From positions 1,178,001 through 1,242,000 of the forward strand of contig JASGJS010000001.1 of assembly GCA_047601185.1 (NCBI GenBank): a stretch of 64,000 nt of DNA. The letters are read 5' to 3'. The position numbers and the translations under genes are program-made. Shown here in pieces: positions 34,588-43,099 of the stretch. The first letter of the stretch is position 1. Every line of letters starts with the position of its first letter. A model generated the notes under the pieces. It worked only from the letters and a program-made list of their open reading frames with translations, had not been told where the DNA came from and ran no database searches. Origin of the DNA: JASGJS01 sp047601185 (GTDB lineage: Bacteria; Pseudomonadota; Gammaproteobacteria; JAURND01).

Positions 34588-35952
34588 TCAACAACTCCTA
34601 AGTTTTTTAAATTTTAGTGTAATAAAATCATACACTCTAAACAGCGCATAAGTATAATAATAATCTACATATTTTAAAACTGATTTTTTCTTAGCAAAAC
34701 ATCTTAATTTTTTCAGTAAAATCGGCTCAAAATGTCTCAATCTTAAATGGTTTTTTGTAATTAATTTTTCGGTGCTTTTTAGCCAAATATTGAATTTTTC
34801 AACTGAAAAATTTAATAAATTCCCCTCATTCTGTGCAAAAGCCTCCATAAATGTTGTAAAGTGCCAATGCTCAGGCGGAATAGCTAGAATATTCATCAGC
34901 CATTGATAATATTTTTTATGATAATTCTGTTGCATGAGATAACTGGGTCGAAATTTTCGACATACAATATTGGTCTTTGTGACTAACTCATAGAACAATA
35001 TCATAAAATTCAAATATAAATTCTTAACTTTTCTTAAATTATTATGGATGGAACCATAATCGATCAGCACAGCATCGCCTTCAGGTGCTATAATCACATT
35101 CCACAGTCTAAGATCTGTATGAAAAAGATTGTGGGTTTCGAATAATGCTAGCTGCTTTAGTAGGGAAGTTGTAATCTTATCAACACAATAAGACTCCTGC
35201 TCGATCACTTCACTTAAAGGTTTTCCCGCTAGTTTTTCTCGCATCAGCCAACCTTGCTGAGCATTTAAGGCATGACTCATGAGCGCTGGGAATTTTTGAT
35301 ACTGTTGCGTAAAGGTTTGTAAAAAACGCACTTCTTGGGTCAATTCTTGGGTATTAGATGGCGCGGCTGCGTGATGGCTCAGATCGTATTGTTTTAAAAT
35401 AAAGCAATCAGAGAAAAAATAGCGACGACTGCCAAAGGCATTTTGCGCCAAAGGGTGAGAAATATTTGTCCAAGCCTGGAATTTTTCAAGATAACCACCA
35501 GCATACCAATAGTGATTGCTACAAAATATCATGGTATTTTTTAAATGATCTGTCACTATTTCACAATAGCTGAAATATTTTTTGCAGTATTCTAGGGAAA
35601 CATCCAAAGCATTCACCAAAAATATCACCATATGTTTAGAGGCTTCTGTTAAAGCCTGCTCTAAACTGTTATTTTGTACATAAACCCTTAGATCGTGCGG
35701 AGAGGTTGCATGATCAATAAAAGCCCAGGCCTGATTGACCGATAGCACCTGCAGAGCATCTCCAAAATATTTTTCAATTTTTTCAAAAATAGTGCTTAAT
35801 TGTGGCGAGATTTTTCCTTCTCTCCCTGAGAGAGTTGTAATAGCTGCTGAGGTTTTTGATGTATGAAGACTTGATTGTGGTGAGCTGTTGCCTTCTCCCC
35901 TTGTGGGAGAAGGTGCCCGATAGGGCGGATGAGGGGTGATTTTGGTTTTCAT
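34588..35952 (-). CDS. Kinase-fold protein, probable LPS/surface-sugar kinase (paralogue 2 of 3), with repeat-encoded N-terminus
   Basis: This 454-residue protein shares MIFCSNHYWYAGG and the kinase motifs MREKLAGKPLSEV, FHTDLRLWNVII (Asp280) and LIDYGSI with its neighbours. The ATG at 35952 lies one base after the preceding gene's stop (TAAAATG). Residues about 5-22 (ITPHPPYRAPSPTRGEGN) are the translation of a family A repeat, so an element has entered the start of the gene without breaking the frame. No other Met occurs before residue 131 or so, which supports this start. Confidence 0.65.
   Translation of the reverse strand: MKTKITPHPPYRAPSPTRGEGNSSPQSSLHTSKTSAAITTLSGREGKISPQLSTIFEKIEKYFGDALQVLSVNQAWAFIDHATSPHDLRVYVQNNSLEQALTEASKHMVIFLVNALDVSLEYCKKYFSYCEIVTDHLKNTMIFCSNHYWYAGGYLEKFQAWTNISHPLAQNAFGSRRYFFSDCFILKQYDLSHHAAAPSNTQELTQEVRFLQTFTQQYQKFPALMSHALNAQQGWLMREKLAGKPLSEVIEQESYCVDKITTSLLKQLALFETHNLFHTDLRLWNVIIAPEGDAVLIDYGSIHNNLRKVKNLYLNFMILFYELVTKTNIVCRKFRPSYLMQQNYHKKYYQWLMNILAIPPEHWHFTTFMEAFAQNEGNLLNFSVEKFNIWLKSTEKLITKNHLRLRHFEPILLKKLRCFAKKKSVLKYVDYYYTYALFRVYDFITLKFKKLRSC
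35878..35940 (-). repeat. Repeat family A (REP-like) inside a coding region
   Basis: Full copy in minus orientation, translated in frame as part of the N-terminus of the gene at 34588-35952. Confidence 0.85.
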
Positions 35953-35953
35953 T

Positions 35954-37375
35954 TTATGTTTTAAATTTTTTTAGAATTAAGGATTTCAGAAACAGCGATA
36001 AAGTATCATAACCAATCAAATAATACTTCTTGATGAAAAACAGCATCCTTTTAAACGCAGGCATTTTACGGTAGTGTAAATTCAGCTGATCGATGATAAA
36101 GTACTCAAACCGTTTAATATGTAACCGATTTTTCTCGATGAGATGGGTTAGTTTATTAAGCCAGGCTTGAAAATGCTTAGCGTCGAACGTATTCGCCGCA
36201 ATAGGCGCTTGAGCATTGATTTGCTGTTGTTGTGCTTGCTGTAACAGCTTATAAAACCGCCCAAAGTTCCACGTATAATGTGGCTGAGCCAAAATCAATT
36301 GAACCCATTGATGGTAAAGTGGGTTAAGCGCATCGTTCATGAGATAAGCGGGGTTAAGCCTGCGATGGCTGATAATTTTGTGATGAAAAATCTCATAACT
36401 TAATAAAATAAAAGAAAAATATCCTTTTAAAAAATGTTTATGCTTATATTCGATTTCCCCATAATCTAACAATGTCGCCTGCCCAGAAGGTAAAATCAGC
36501 ACATTTTCGGGTCTGAGATTAGTATAAAATTGTTTATTTTTTTCCAACGACATTAATAATACTAAAATATTTTGAATAAGATTTAAGGGGTCATAATTGA
36601 GATTGTCTTTAAGATATCGCACGAAAGGAGTGCCTGGTACGTGTTTACGTAATAACCAGCCTTCGTATGCTCCTATGCTAAAATGAATCAGTTTAGGTGC
36701 AAATCCTCCTGTGGCATTATTATTGATCAGAAAATCAATTTCACGTTTTAAAGCAATTCTGATATGAGGCTCTGCAAATTGGCAATATTTAAACACATAG
36801 TGTGTATTAGTCAGATGCCGTTTAGGGTTGGCTGAGGTGTCCCGAGATAAGTCACCACTCTCAAAAGTGGCTAAATTACCATTAGCATACCAATAGCGGT
36901 TGCTACAAAACATAAAAATTACGGGGGTTGAATGCGCAATAATCTCGCGATTAAAATAGCATTGTTTGAAAAATGGGCTATATAGATACAGCTTATAAGT
37001 GGAAAATTCATACACAGCACTGGCACTATGATCCGCGATGAATTGTAGAAAGTGGGTAATGTCTGAGGGATTATGCTTGAGTAAATTACAAATTAACTCG
37101 TAATTAATACCCACAACTATATCGTAAGTCTCTGAATTCAAAGCTTGTTGAATGAACTCCAGATAGTGGGAAGGTCTTAAGTTAGGGTTGCAGGTGACCT
37201 CGACATCTTCAAAATGGTTGGTGGGGCTTTTGAGATTTAGATAAGGAAAGGTCAAATTTAAGACTTTTATCGGTCTTTTTAAGAAAATTTTGAGATGATG
37301 GATTAAAGCATAGAGTAAGCTGAGGTGGCTCTGCACATTCTTGGCGTGGGAAAGCGGCATTAAATGTTGTGTCAT
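35954..37375 (-). CDS. Kinase-fold protein with Asp-to-Asn change in the catalytic loop (paralogue 1 of 3)
   Basis: This 473-residue protein has the same layout as the next two genes: VIFMFCSNRYWYANG, WLLRKHVPGTPFVRYL, and the strand TLLDYGEIE. The catalytic loop reads FYTNLRPENVLIL: the Asp of HTDL is Asn286 and the His is Tyr, so phosphotransfer is probably lost or changed. The metal-binding Asp of LDYG and the loop Asn (PEN) remain. First gene of the three-kinase/GT9 operon. It may be a pseudokinase partner or a glycan-binding scaffold; both are inference. Confidence 0.65.
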   Translation of the reverse strand: MTQHLMPLSHAKNVQSHLSLLYALIHHLKIFLKRPIKVLNLTFPYLNLKSPTNHFEDVEVTCNPNLRPSHYLEFIQQALNSETYDIVVGINYELICNLLKHNPSDITHFLQFIADHSASAVYEFSTYKLYLYSPFFKQCYFNREIIAHSTPVIFMFCSNRYWYANGNLATFESGDLSRDTSANPKRHLTNTHYVFKYCQFAEPHIRIALKREIDFLINNNATGGFAPKLIHFSIGAYEGWLLRKHVPGTPFVRYLKDNLNYDPLNLIQNILVLLMSLEKNKQFYTNLRPENVLILPSGQATLLDYGEIEYKHKHFLKGYFSFILLSYEIFHHKIISHRRLNPAYLMNDALNPLYHQWVQLILAQPHYTWNFGRFYKLLQQAQQQQINAQAPIAANTFDAKHFQAWLNKLTHLIEKNRLHIKRFEYFIIDQLNLHYRKMPAFKRMLFFIKKYYLIGYDTLSLFLKSLILKKFKT

Positions 37376-37445
37376 GAAAGACTTCCTTGTTAGAACTTTT
37401 GTAATGATTTGGCACTTTCTAAGACAAGCTCAATGCTTCTAAGAA

Positions 37446-37602
37446 GGCACTCAAGAGGAGGCGTCGTCCCGGCATGGATGCCGGGATCCAGTTTACAAGG
37501 ATGTAAAGTTTTGCTTCCTGCAGACTGGATCCCCGCATCCTGCGAGGACGACGCCTCCTGCCTATATTAAGTTCAAGCTTCCCTTAGAATGTGCTGAATG
37601 GA
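37446..37602 (-). repeat. Repeat family C (MITE-like), copy 2
   Basis: A 102-bp core at 37457-37558, the same length as copy 1 and inverted relative to it, with the same 12-bp ends and shared flanks (CTTAGAATGTGCTGAATGG). It lies between divergent genes. Confidence 0.8.
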
Positions 37603-37667
37603 TACCAACTTTTAAAGATTTTATATCGTTCCCGATAGTACAGCAAGCACTCCATGAGAAAGCGTCT

Positions 37668-38042
37668 ATGAGCAGTCAACCGCCTATCCCATCACGGACG
37701 ATCGGCCAAACTATGGAAGATCAGGCCTGTCACTATTTACTCAAACACGGTTTGAGCTTGCTACAACGGAATTATACTTGCAGAATGGGGGAGATCGACC
37801 TTATCATGCAACAAGGGAATTGTATGGTGTTCGTAGAAGTGCGTTATCGACGGGTTGCTCGGTTTGGTCACAGTTTGGAAACAGTAGATCGAAAAAAACA
37901 ACAAAAATTATTGAAAACAGCGCAATATTATTTATTATGTCATCCAAATTATCAAAAATTGCCCTGTCGTTTTGATGTGGTGGCGTTTTCTCGCAACGCT
38001 TCACAGTTACTGGAAATCATTTGGGTAAAACAAGCTTTTTAG
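37668..38042 (+). CDS. yraN: YraN/UPF0102 endonuclease-like protein
   Basis: This 124-residue protein of the restriction-endonuclease-like fold has EDQACHYLLKHGL, the motif MGEIDLIMQ (GEIDLI) and MVFVEVRYR (EVR with the catalytic Glu and basic residue), then DRKKQQKLLKTAQYYL. It is upstream of diaA and dolP as in Escherichia coli. Its molecular function is not settled. Confidence 0.9.
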   Translation: MSSQPPIPSRTIGQTMEDQACHYLLKHGLSLLQRNYTCRMGEIDLIMQQGNCMVFVEVRYRRVARFGHSLETVDRKKQQKLLKTAQYYLLCHPNYQKLPCRFDVVAFSRNASQLLEIIWVKQAF

Positions 38043-38223
38043 CAAACTAAGTTTCGAGCCAAAGCCTTGTCCAGTCTCCAAGTATGATTTGGCATTGACT
38101 TGGGAGCGCGGGCTGCTAGCCCGCTGCTTTTAACTATTTCAAAAAGCAGCGGGCTAGCAGCCCGCGCTCCTAAGCCTTCAGCCTCGTGAGGCTGTATAGC
38201 AGAAATTGACAAAAGAGGTATTT
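38043..38223. repeat. Two inverted family B palindromes between yraN and diaA
   Basis: Copies at about 38101-38128 and 38144-38171 face each other and could fold into one long hairpin; the ribosome site for diaA (AGAGGT) follows. Confidence 0.7.
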
Positions 38224-38820
38224 ATGAACTTAGTGAGTCATATCAGAGCAAATATTAAAGACAGTGCTGATACTAAACTTCAATTGATGGAAGAGCTGAT
38301 CCCGCCCATTGCACGAGCGGGTGAATTAATGGCGCAAGCCTTATTAAACGGCCATAAAATATTAGCTTGTGGGAATGGCGGCTCAGCTGCTGATGCTCAA
38401 CATTTTTCTGCTGAATTATTAAATCGTTTCGAGATGGAGCGTCCTGGATTGCCAGCCATCGCCTTAACGACAGATACTTCTACGTTAACCTCAATCGCCA
38501 ATGATTACCATTTTGATCAGATTTTTTCTAAGCAAGTAAAAGCATTAGGCAGAGCAGAGGATATTTTATTGGCCATTTCAACCAGTGGCAATTCGAATAA
38601 TGTGGTGCAGGCAATTCAAGCTGCGCATGAGCGCCAGATCCAGGTGGTGGCGTTAACAGGCAGGAACGGTGGTCAGATGGCCAGTTTATTAAACGCTGAA
38701 AAAGATGTGGAAATTCGGGTGGCAGCGACTGTCACGGCGCGTATTCAAGAAGTTCATTTATTAGTGATTCACTGTTTATGCGATTATATCGATAAACGAT
38801 TATTTGTAGGAGGGAACTAA
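38224..38820 (+). CDS. diaA: SIS-domain protein DiaA (DnaA initiator-associating), GmhA-like
   Basis: I chose the ATG at 38224 (198 residues) because AGAGGT lies just before it; the in-frame TTG at 38206 does not fit. The SIS domain shows ILACGNGGSAADAQHFSAEL, ILLAISTSGNSNNVVQA and RIQEVHLLVIHCLCDYID. The family includes phosphoheptose isomerase GmhA and DiaA. The order yraN-diaA-dolP argues for DiaA, which binds DnaA and times replication start. A sugar-isomerase role remains possible. Confidence 0.85.
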   Translation: MNLVSHIRANIKDSADTKLQLMEELIPPIARAGELMAQALLNGHKILACGNGGSAADAQHFSAELLNRFEMERPGLPAIALTTDTSTLTSIANDYHFDQIFSKQVKALGRAEDILLAISTSGNSNNVVQAIQAAHERQIQVVALTGRNGGQMASLLNAEKDVEIRVAATVTARIQEVHLLVIHCLCDYIDKRLFVGGN

Positions 38821-38821
38821 A

Positions 38822-39409
38822 ATGCAACGATTTAAGCAAGTGCAGTATGGGTTATTGATAGGTTTAGTGCTCACTCTAACCACAGGATGTATTCCGGCCG
38901 CTTTTGTGGCCGGCGCTGGGGCGACGGGCATGGTGGTGTACGATAAGCGCAATATGTTGACGATGATGGAAGATCGGGATATGACCAATCTGATGCTGAA
39001 AAAACTCGGAGATGATCCACAACTGCGCGAGCAGACCCATATTGCAGTGGCTAGCTTTAATCATGTGATGTTGTTGGCAGGACAAGCCTCCAACGATGCT
39101 CTACGCACACGGGTTTATCAATTGGCCAATAGCATCCCCAATGTGAAGCGCATTTACAATCAGATCACGGTAGAACCGCCGATTGATTCTAAAACAGAAG
39201 CGCAGGATAGTTGGATTACGGCTAAAGTGAAGAGCTTGATTTTGGCGGAGCGGGGAATTAACTCCAATCAAGTGAAAGTGGTCACAGAAAATGGTGTGGT
39301 GTATTTGATGGGAGTTATGACGCATGGCCAAGCGGATACCGTGGCGGATGTGGCGAGCCATGTTTCTGGTGTTACTCAAGTGGTGAAAATATTTGAGTAT
39401 GAGCAGTAA
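38822..39409 (+). CDS. dolP: BON-domain outer-membrane lipoprotein DolP (YraP)
   Basis: This 195-residue lipoprotein has a signal ending LTLTTGC (Cys23) and two BON domains (ITVA-type repeats: THIAVASFNHVMLLAGQAS and VKVVTENGVVYLMGVMT). It lies one base after diaA. In Escherichia coli DolP supports outer-membrane integrity and assembly. Confidence 0.92.
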   Translation: MQRFKQVQYGLLIGLVLTLTTGCIPAAFVAGAGATGMVVYDKRNMLTMMEDRDMTNLMLKKLGDDPQLREQTHIAVASFNHVMLLAGQASNDALRTRVYQLANSIPNVKRIYNQITVEPPIDSKTEAQDSWITAKVKSLILAERGINSNQVKVVTENGVVYLMGVMTHGQADTVADVASHVSGVTQVVKIFEYEQ

Positions 39410-39418
39410 TGATCTCTT

Positions 39419-39485
39419 TTACCCCTCATCCGGCCTCACGGCCACCTTCTCCCACAAGGGGAGAAGGAAACAGCTCGCCACTCCA
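39419..39485 (+). repeat. Repeat family A (REP-like), plus orientation
   Basis: Copy with CCGGCCTCACGGCC in place of the usual CCGCCCTATCGGGC, a base-paired variant of the same hairpin. Confidence 0.75.
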
Positions 39486-39720
39486 ATCTTCGTAGCCACC
39501 CAGTCTTTCGAGCCTGCCACTCCGATCTTCGTAGCGCTGATCTGTTATTTTATCTTACAAATCCAAAAGCGAAAAGACTGCATTTTTAAAACGACGATTC
39601 CGTTTTAATATCTCCACGGCACGATAAGGCAGTGTTCTTAAAAGGACTTAACAAGGGATTGAACCGCCGTAAAATGGACTTCAATTCAGGACGAAGCATT
39701 GCCTTTTTTTCTCGTTGTTC
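39486..39720. other. Intergenic region downstream of dolP
   Basis: No gene or clear terminator seen. It is bounded by a family A repeat on the left and the end of the effector-like gene on the right. Confidence 0.4.
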
Positions 39721-41109
39721 TTAGTCTATTTCTAAAACTTCTCTTTGTTCATTCGCTTCAAATTCGGTAGGGCTGTCACTCGATTGAATAGAGGGTGATT
39801 TTGGTTCCGGAGCCGAAAATAATCCTACCCTTGCTAATAAAGCCCCCTCTGATAATTTATCTGGAGACTGAAGTAAACTCGAGTTTGATGGTGATGACGG
39901 ACTTGAAAAGGAATCTTGATCCGTAGACGGGCTTGATGGTTCCGAAATGGAACGGGGGATCTGACTTTTTGCCATATGGATCATCGCAGTTAAAGTGGCT
40001 TCGATCTTTTGCACTTTCTCTGGTAAGAAGCAGATTTTTGCCAAGTCCTCTATGTTTTTGATAGGTTGAGTCATATCGGCGTGGTTTTGAAGAAAAAGAG
40101 AATAGGGTTTTGATACCAGTAGATCTCGTAGAGGCTGCAATATCTCTTCTGCAGCTAATTCCCGTTGAATATTGTCTTTAAATTTAATATTGATAAAAGC
40201 ATTGGTAAGATTTTTTTTCTCCGGAAGTGTTTCTAATGCATCAGGGACACTCTTTAAAAAATCGGCACTATCACTCAAGCAGGTGTAAATAATGCTTTGG
40301 TGCGGAATTCTAACTTTTTCGCTGTTTCCGCGTTTTATTTTTTTCTGCTTTAGTGCATGTTTGCGTTGTTGTGCGAAAGATATTCTAAATGAATTATACA
40401 ATTTAGTTTCCGTTAGCAGTGTATTTTTGACTAAAAAATAAACGGTATTGTTATCAGCGATAAAGCAAGGTAATAGCGCAATGATTGCTGGTACGGGTCT
40501 TAAGTAACCTATTAAACGGAATTCTGTAGGAATAAAGGAGGGAGGTTCTGCTTCAGTCTTTTGAGGTTCTGCTTCAGTCTTTTGAGATTGTGTCGCTTTG
40601 CTTAGAGAGGGCTGTTTTCGTTTTTTAGATTCTTGAACGGTAGCTTCAGCCTTTACTTCAGATTTATTGGAATCAGAAATCATAGGAGCGATTGTAGGTT
40701 GGATGGGGCTGAGTAGCTTTGGAGATAATGTGGGTTCTTCTAAAGTGTTGGGAAGGCTGTCGCTTATATCAGGAACCTCACTCACAGGATTAAATCTTGC
40801 TGAGTCAGGTAGAAAAATTTCTGGTGGTGATTTAATCGTAGAATCAAAAAAATTCAGTGTATGTAAAATACTATCCTCTGGAGCTGGTGACTCATAGGAA
40901 GACAGGTAAGGTGTGAAAAATAAAGGTGGTAGAGGAAAGAAAGACGAAAAATATTGTGATTCTGTATGGGTTCTGAGTTGCTCAGATGGAATTGAATGCC
41001 AAATTGATAAGAACTCCTTCCCTGTAATTTTTTTCATTTCTGCTAATGGATCAACCTTTTCCTTTCGTTCTAATGGGGCACAGCCGGCTTTTTTGTCATC
41101 TTCGCACAT
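39721..41109 (-). CDS. Effector-like protein with NLS-like cluster and acidic C-terminus
   Basis: I recognise no domain in these 462 residues. The first 190 are low in complexity and Pro/Ser/Glu-rich, with a basic cluster (ESKKRKQP near 162) and a 9-residue tandem repeat QKTEAEPQKTEAEP. A folded middle region (about 195-370) is followed by a Ser/Pro-rich tail ending FEANEQREVLEID. Four Glu in the last 15 residues resemble the E-block seen in Dot/Icm substrates. No signal peptide or membrane helix. The style resembles the protein at 17234-19144, though I see no clear homology between them. Confidence 0.5.
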   Translation of the reverse strand: MCEDDKKAGCAPLERKEKVDPLAEMKKITGKEFLSIWHSIPSEQLRTHTESQYFSSFFPLPPLFFTPYLSSYESPAPEDSILHTLNFFDSTIKSPPEIFLPDSARFNPVSEVPDISDSLPNTLEEPTLSPKLLSPIQPTIAPMISDSNKSEVKAEATVQESKKRKQPSLSKATQSQKTEAEPQKTEAEPPSFIPTEFRLIGYLRPVPAIIALLPCFIADNNTVYFLVKNTLLTETKLYNSFRISFAQQRKHALKQKKIKRGNSEKVRIPHQSIIYTCLSDSADFLKSVPDALETLPEKKNLTNAFINIKFKDNIQRELAAEEILQPLRDLLVSKPYSLFLQNHADMTQPIKNIEDLAKICFLPEKVQKIEATLTAMIHMAKSQIPRSISEPSSPSTDQDSFSSPSSPSNSSLLQSPDKLSEGALLARVGLFSAPEPKSPSIQSSDSPTEFEANEQREVLEID

Positions 41110-41203
41110 ATTTTTATTCTCATTTGATTAAAAAAAGGATTGTAAGCGTGTATATTAGTACCTTAGAGATAATATCCAGTCAATGAAAAATCAGAGGTGA
41201 GGA

Positions 41204-42304
41204 TTGAAAATTTATCTAGTAGGAGGGGCGGTCCGCGATCAGCTATTAGGCCGCCCCATTCAAGAACGCGATTGGGTGGTGGTGGGAGCGACGCCCGCGG
41301 ATATGTTGGCGCTGGGTTATAGACCCGTGGGCAAAGATTTCCCAGTTTTTCTGCATCCGCAAACGCATGAAGAGTATGCGCTAGCCCGTACCGAACGCAA
41401 AGTGGGTCTGGGCTACAAAGGCTTTACGTTTTATACCAGCCCGGAAGTTGGTTTAGAAGAAGATCTGGCGCGCCGCGATCTCACCATCAATGCCATGGCT
41501 CAAAGCCTTGGGGGTGAGTTGATTGATCCGTATCAGGGTCAGGCTGATTTAAAGCAGCGGCTGCTTCATCATGTGTCGCCGGCTTTTATCGAAGACCCCG
41601 TGCGGATTTTGCGGGTAGCACGCTTTGCGGCCAAATTTGGGGATTTTACCGTGCATCCCGACACATTAGCGCTGATGCAGCAAATGGTTAAGCTGGGCGA
41701 AGTGCAGGCACTGGTGGCCGAGCGAGTTTGGCAAGAATGGCGAAAAGCGTTGGCGGAACCTTACCCTGAACGGTTTTTTGAAGTATTGGCGGCGTGTGAG
41801 GCTTTGCCAATCTTATTTCCTGAGCTCATTTCTAAAATGGATGTGCCGGCCTTGCAACGTGCTGTCCAGCAAATGCCAGACACGGTGATTCGACTGGCTG
41901 TCATGTGTCATGCCTTGTCTAAAACAGCCCTAAGCGACCTCAGCGCGCGCTATCGCCTGCCTTATGAATATGCTGATATGGCAATTTTAGTGGTTGAGCA
42001 TTATTCGACTTACCAAAAAATCGAAACGTTATCTGCGGAAGACATCGTGGGCTTTTTGGAAAAACTGGATGCTTTTCGGCGGGCTGAGCGATTTAGGCAG
42101 TTTTTATTGGCGAGTCAAATCATTGAAAATGTGCCAACCTCTTCTCAAAAATCTCAAATGTTGGAGGAGATTCAGGGTTTGACGCAGGGGGTTGATCCGC
42201 AGCCTTTATTGCAGCAGGGGTTGAAAGGGCCTGAAATAGGGCGGGCGTTACATGAACAGCGGGTGGATATTGTGAGAGAGTTTCTTAGAGAGCTAAATTT
42301 TTGA
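41204..42304 (+). CDS. cca: CCA-adding tRNA nucleotidyltransferase
   Basis: This 366-residue class II nucleotidyltransferase contains KIYLVGGAVRDQLLGRP, ERDWVVVGATP, ARRDLTINAMAQ, then FIEDPVRILRVARFAAKF and a helical tail. It repairs or adds the tRNA 3' CCA. The start is TTG at 41204 with GAGGTGAGGA just before it. It is shorter than the 412-residue Escherichia coli enzyme, so the C-terminal HD-type domain is reduced or absent. Confidence 0.93.
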   Translation: MKIYLVGGAVRDQLLGRPIQERDWVVVGATPADMLALGYRPVGKDFPVFLHPQTHEEYALARTERKVGLGYKGFTFYTSPEVGLEEDLARRDLTINAMAQSLGGELIDPYQGQADLKQRLLHHVSPAFIEDPVRILRVARFAAKFGDFTVHPDTLALMQQMVKLGEVQALVAERVWQEWRKALAEPYPERFFEVLAACEALPILFPELISKMDVPALQRAVQQMPDTVIRLAVMCHALSKTALSDLSARYRLPYEYADMAILVVEHYSTYQKIETLSAEDIVGFLEKLDAFRRAERFRQFLLASQIIENVPTSSQKSQMLEEIQGLTQGVDPQPLLQQGLKGPEIGRALHEQRVDIVREFLRELNF

Positions 42305-42312
42305 AAAGCTTT

Positions 42313-42593
42313 TATCCCCCTCATCCGCCCTATCGGGCACCTTCTCCCACGGAGGGGAGATGGCACCACACCGGAAATTTTAAGTGTTTCCTGCTAGCCT
42401 ACTGCCATAGAAAGTTTGCACAGACTTGCTACCTCGACGTCGAGGTAGCTGCTGATGTATGACACATTAGATCACTGTGCTGAATAATTACAAACCAGCT
42501 AGAGGCACAGAGCTTGAAACCCTGCAAAAGTTTGAGGTGGGGCCTTCTCCTCTCCGTGGGAGAAGGTGCCGATAGGCGGATGAGGGGGAATCA
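42313..42593. repeat. Family A pair in inverted orientation, with a family D-like palindrome between
   Basis: Family A copies at 42315-42360 (plus) and 42541-42592 (minus) face each other. Between them lie a segment related to 58230-58265 and 63870-63905 (GAAACACTTAAA..GGTGTGGTGCC, inverted) and a perfect palindrome CTACCTCGACGTCGAGGTAG. No gene seen. Confidence 0.65.
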
Positions 42594-43091
42594 TCATACC
42601 GAATACCAACTCGCCGCCGCATACCGCCCCGCGCCATTGGAAATTTTAACAGTCAGCCCTTGAATCCGAAAAGTTTTAATGCACTCCTGGTGATCTCCCA
42701 ACAATGCTTTCAAAAACCACTCCGACAATTCTTCAATGGTAATATTGCGAATTGGCATCAGCTTGACGTCTTTTTTCAGAAAATGCATTTCATCCTGGTC
42801 AAAATACACATAATAATAAGGCTCTTGGTCAACGATTTTTAAAACGGGAGAGTATTGTGGCAACAGCAGGTATAAATCCAACTGTTTGCAAACCGCTAAG
42901 ATTTTCGCCTTAAAGACTTCATAATCGAAGGTGATTCCTAACTCGGTCATTTCCGCCACGATTGTCACATGCGCGTGATAATTGTGCCCGTGCAAGCGCT
43001 CGCGGGAGGTGGCTGAAAAAAGGGTGAAGTGGGCAATGGAAAAAGTAAAGTCATCGCCAAAGAGTTCAATCGTGCTTAAAGATGTTTTCAT
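42594..43091 (-). CDS. 6-pyruvoyl-tetrahydropterin synthase / QueD-like protein
   Basis: This 165-residue T-fold protein keeps the zinc histidines (SIAHF; LHGHNYH). The catalytic Cys expected before LHGH is absent (SRERLHGH), and the LDHH motif reads LDLY, so it is unlikely to catalyse the standard QueD or PTPS reaction. The end SNGAGRYAAASW resembles a subgroup of long proteobacterial paralogues. Preceding and following genes are unrelated. It may act on another pterin-like substrate. Confidence 0.75.
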   Translation of the reverse strand: MKTSLSTIELFGDDFTFSIAHFTLFSATSRERLHGHNYHAHVTIVAEMTELGITFDYEVFKAKILAVCKQLDLYLLLPQYSPVLKIVDQEPYYYVYFDQDEMHFLKKDVKLMPIRNITIEELSEWFLKALLGDHQECIKTFRIQGLTVKISNGAGRYAAASWYSV

Positions 43092-43099
43092 AGTTTAAA

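Noticed and set aside
34588..35952. Start of the second kinase-like gene downstream of the repeat
   Set aside because: No Met occurs for more than 100 codons after the repeat, and the ATG at 35952 is coupled to the previous stop.
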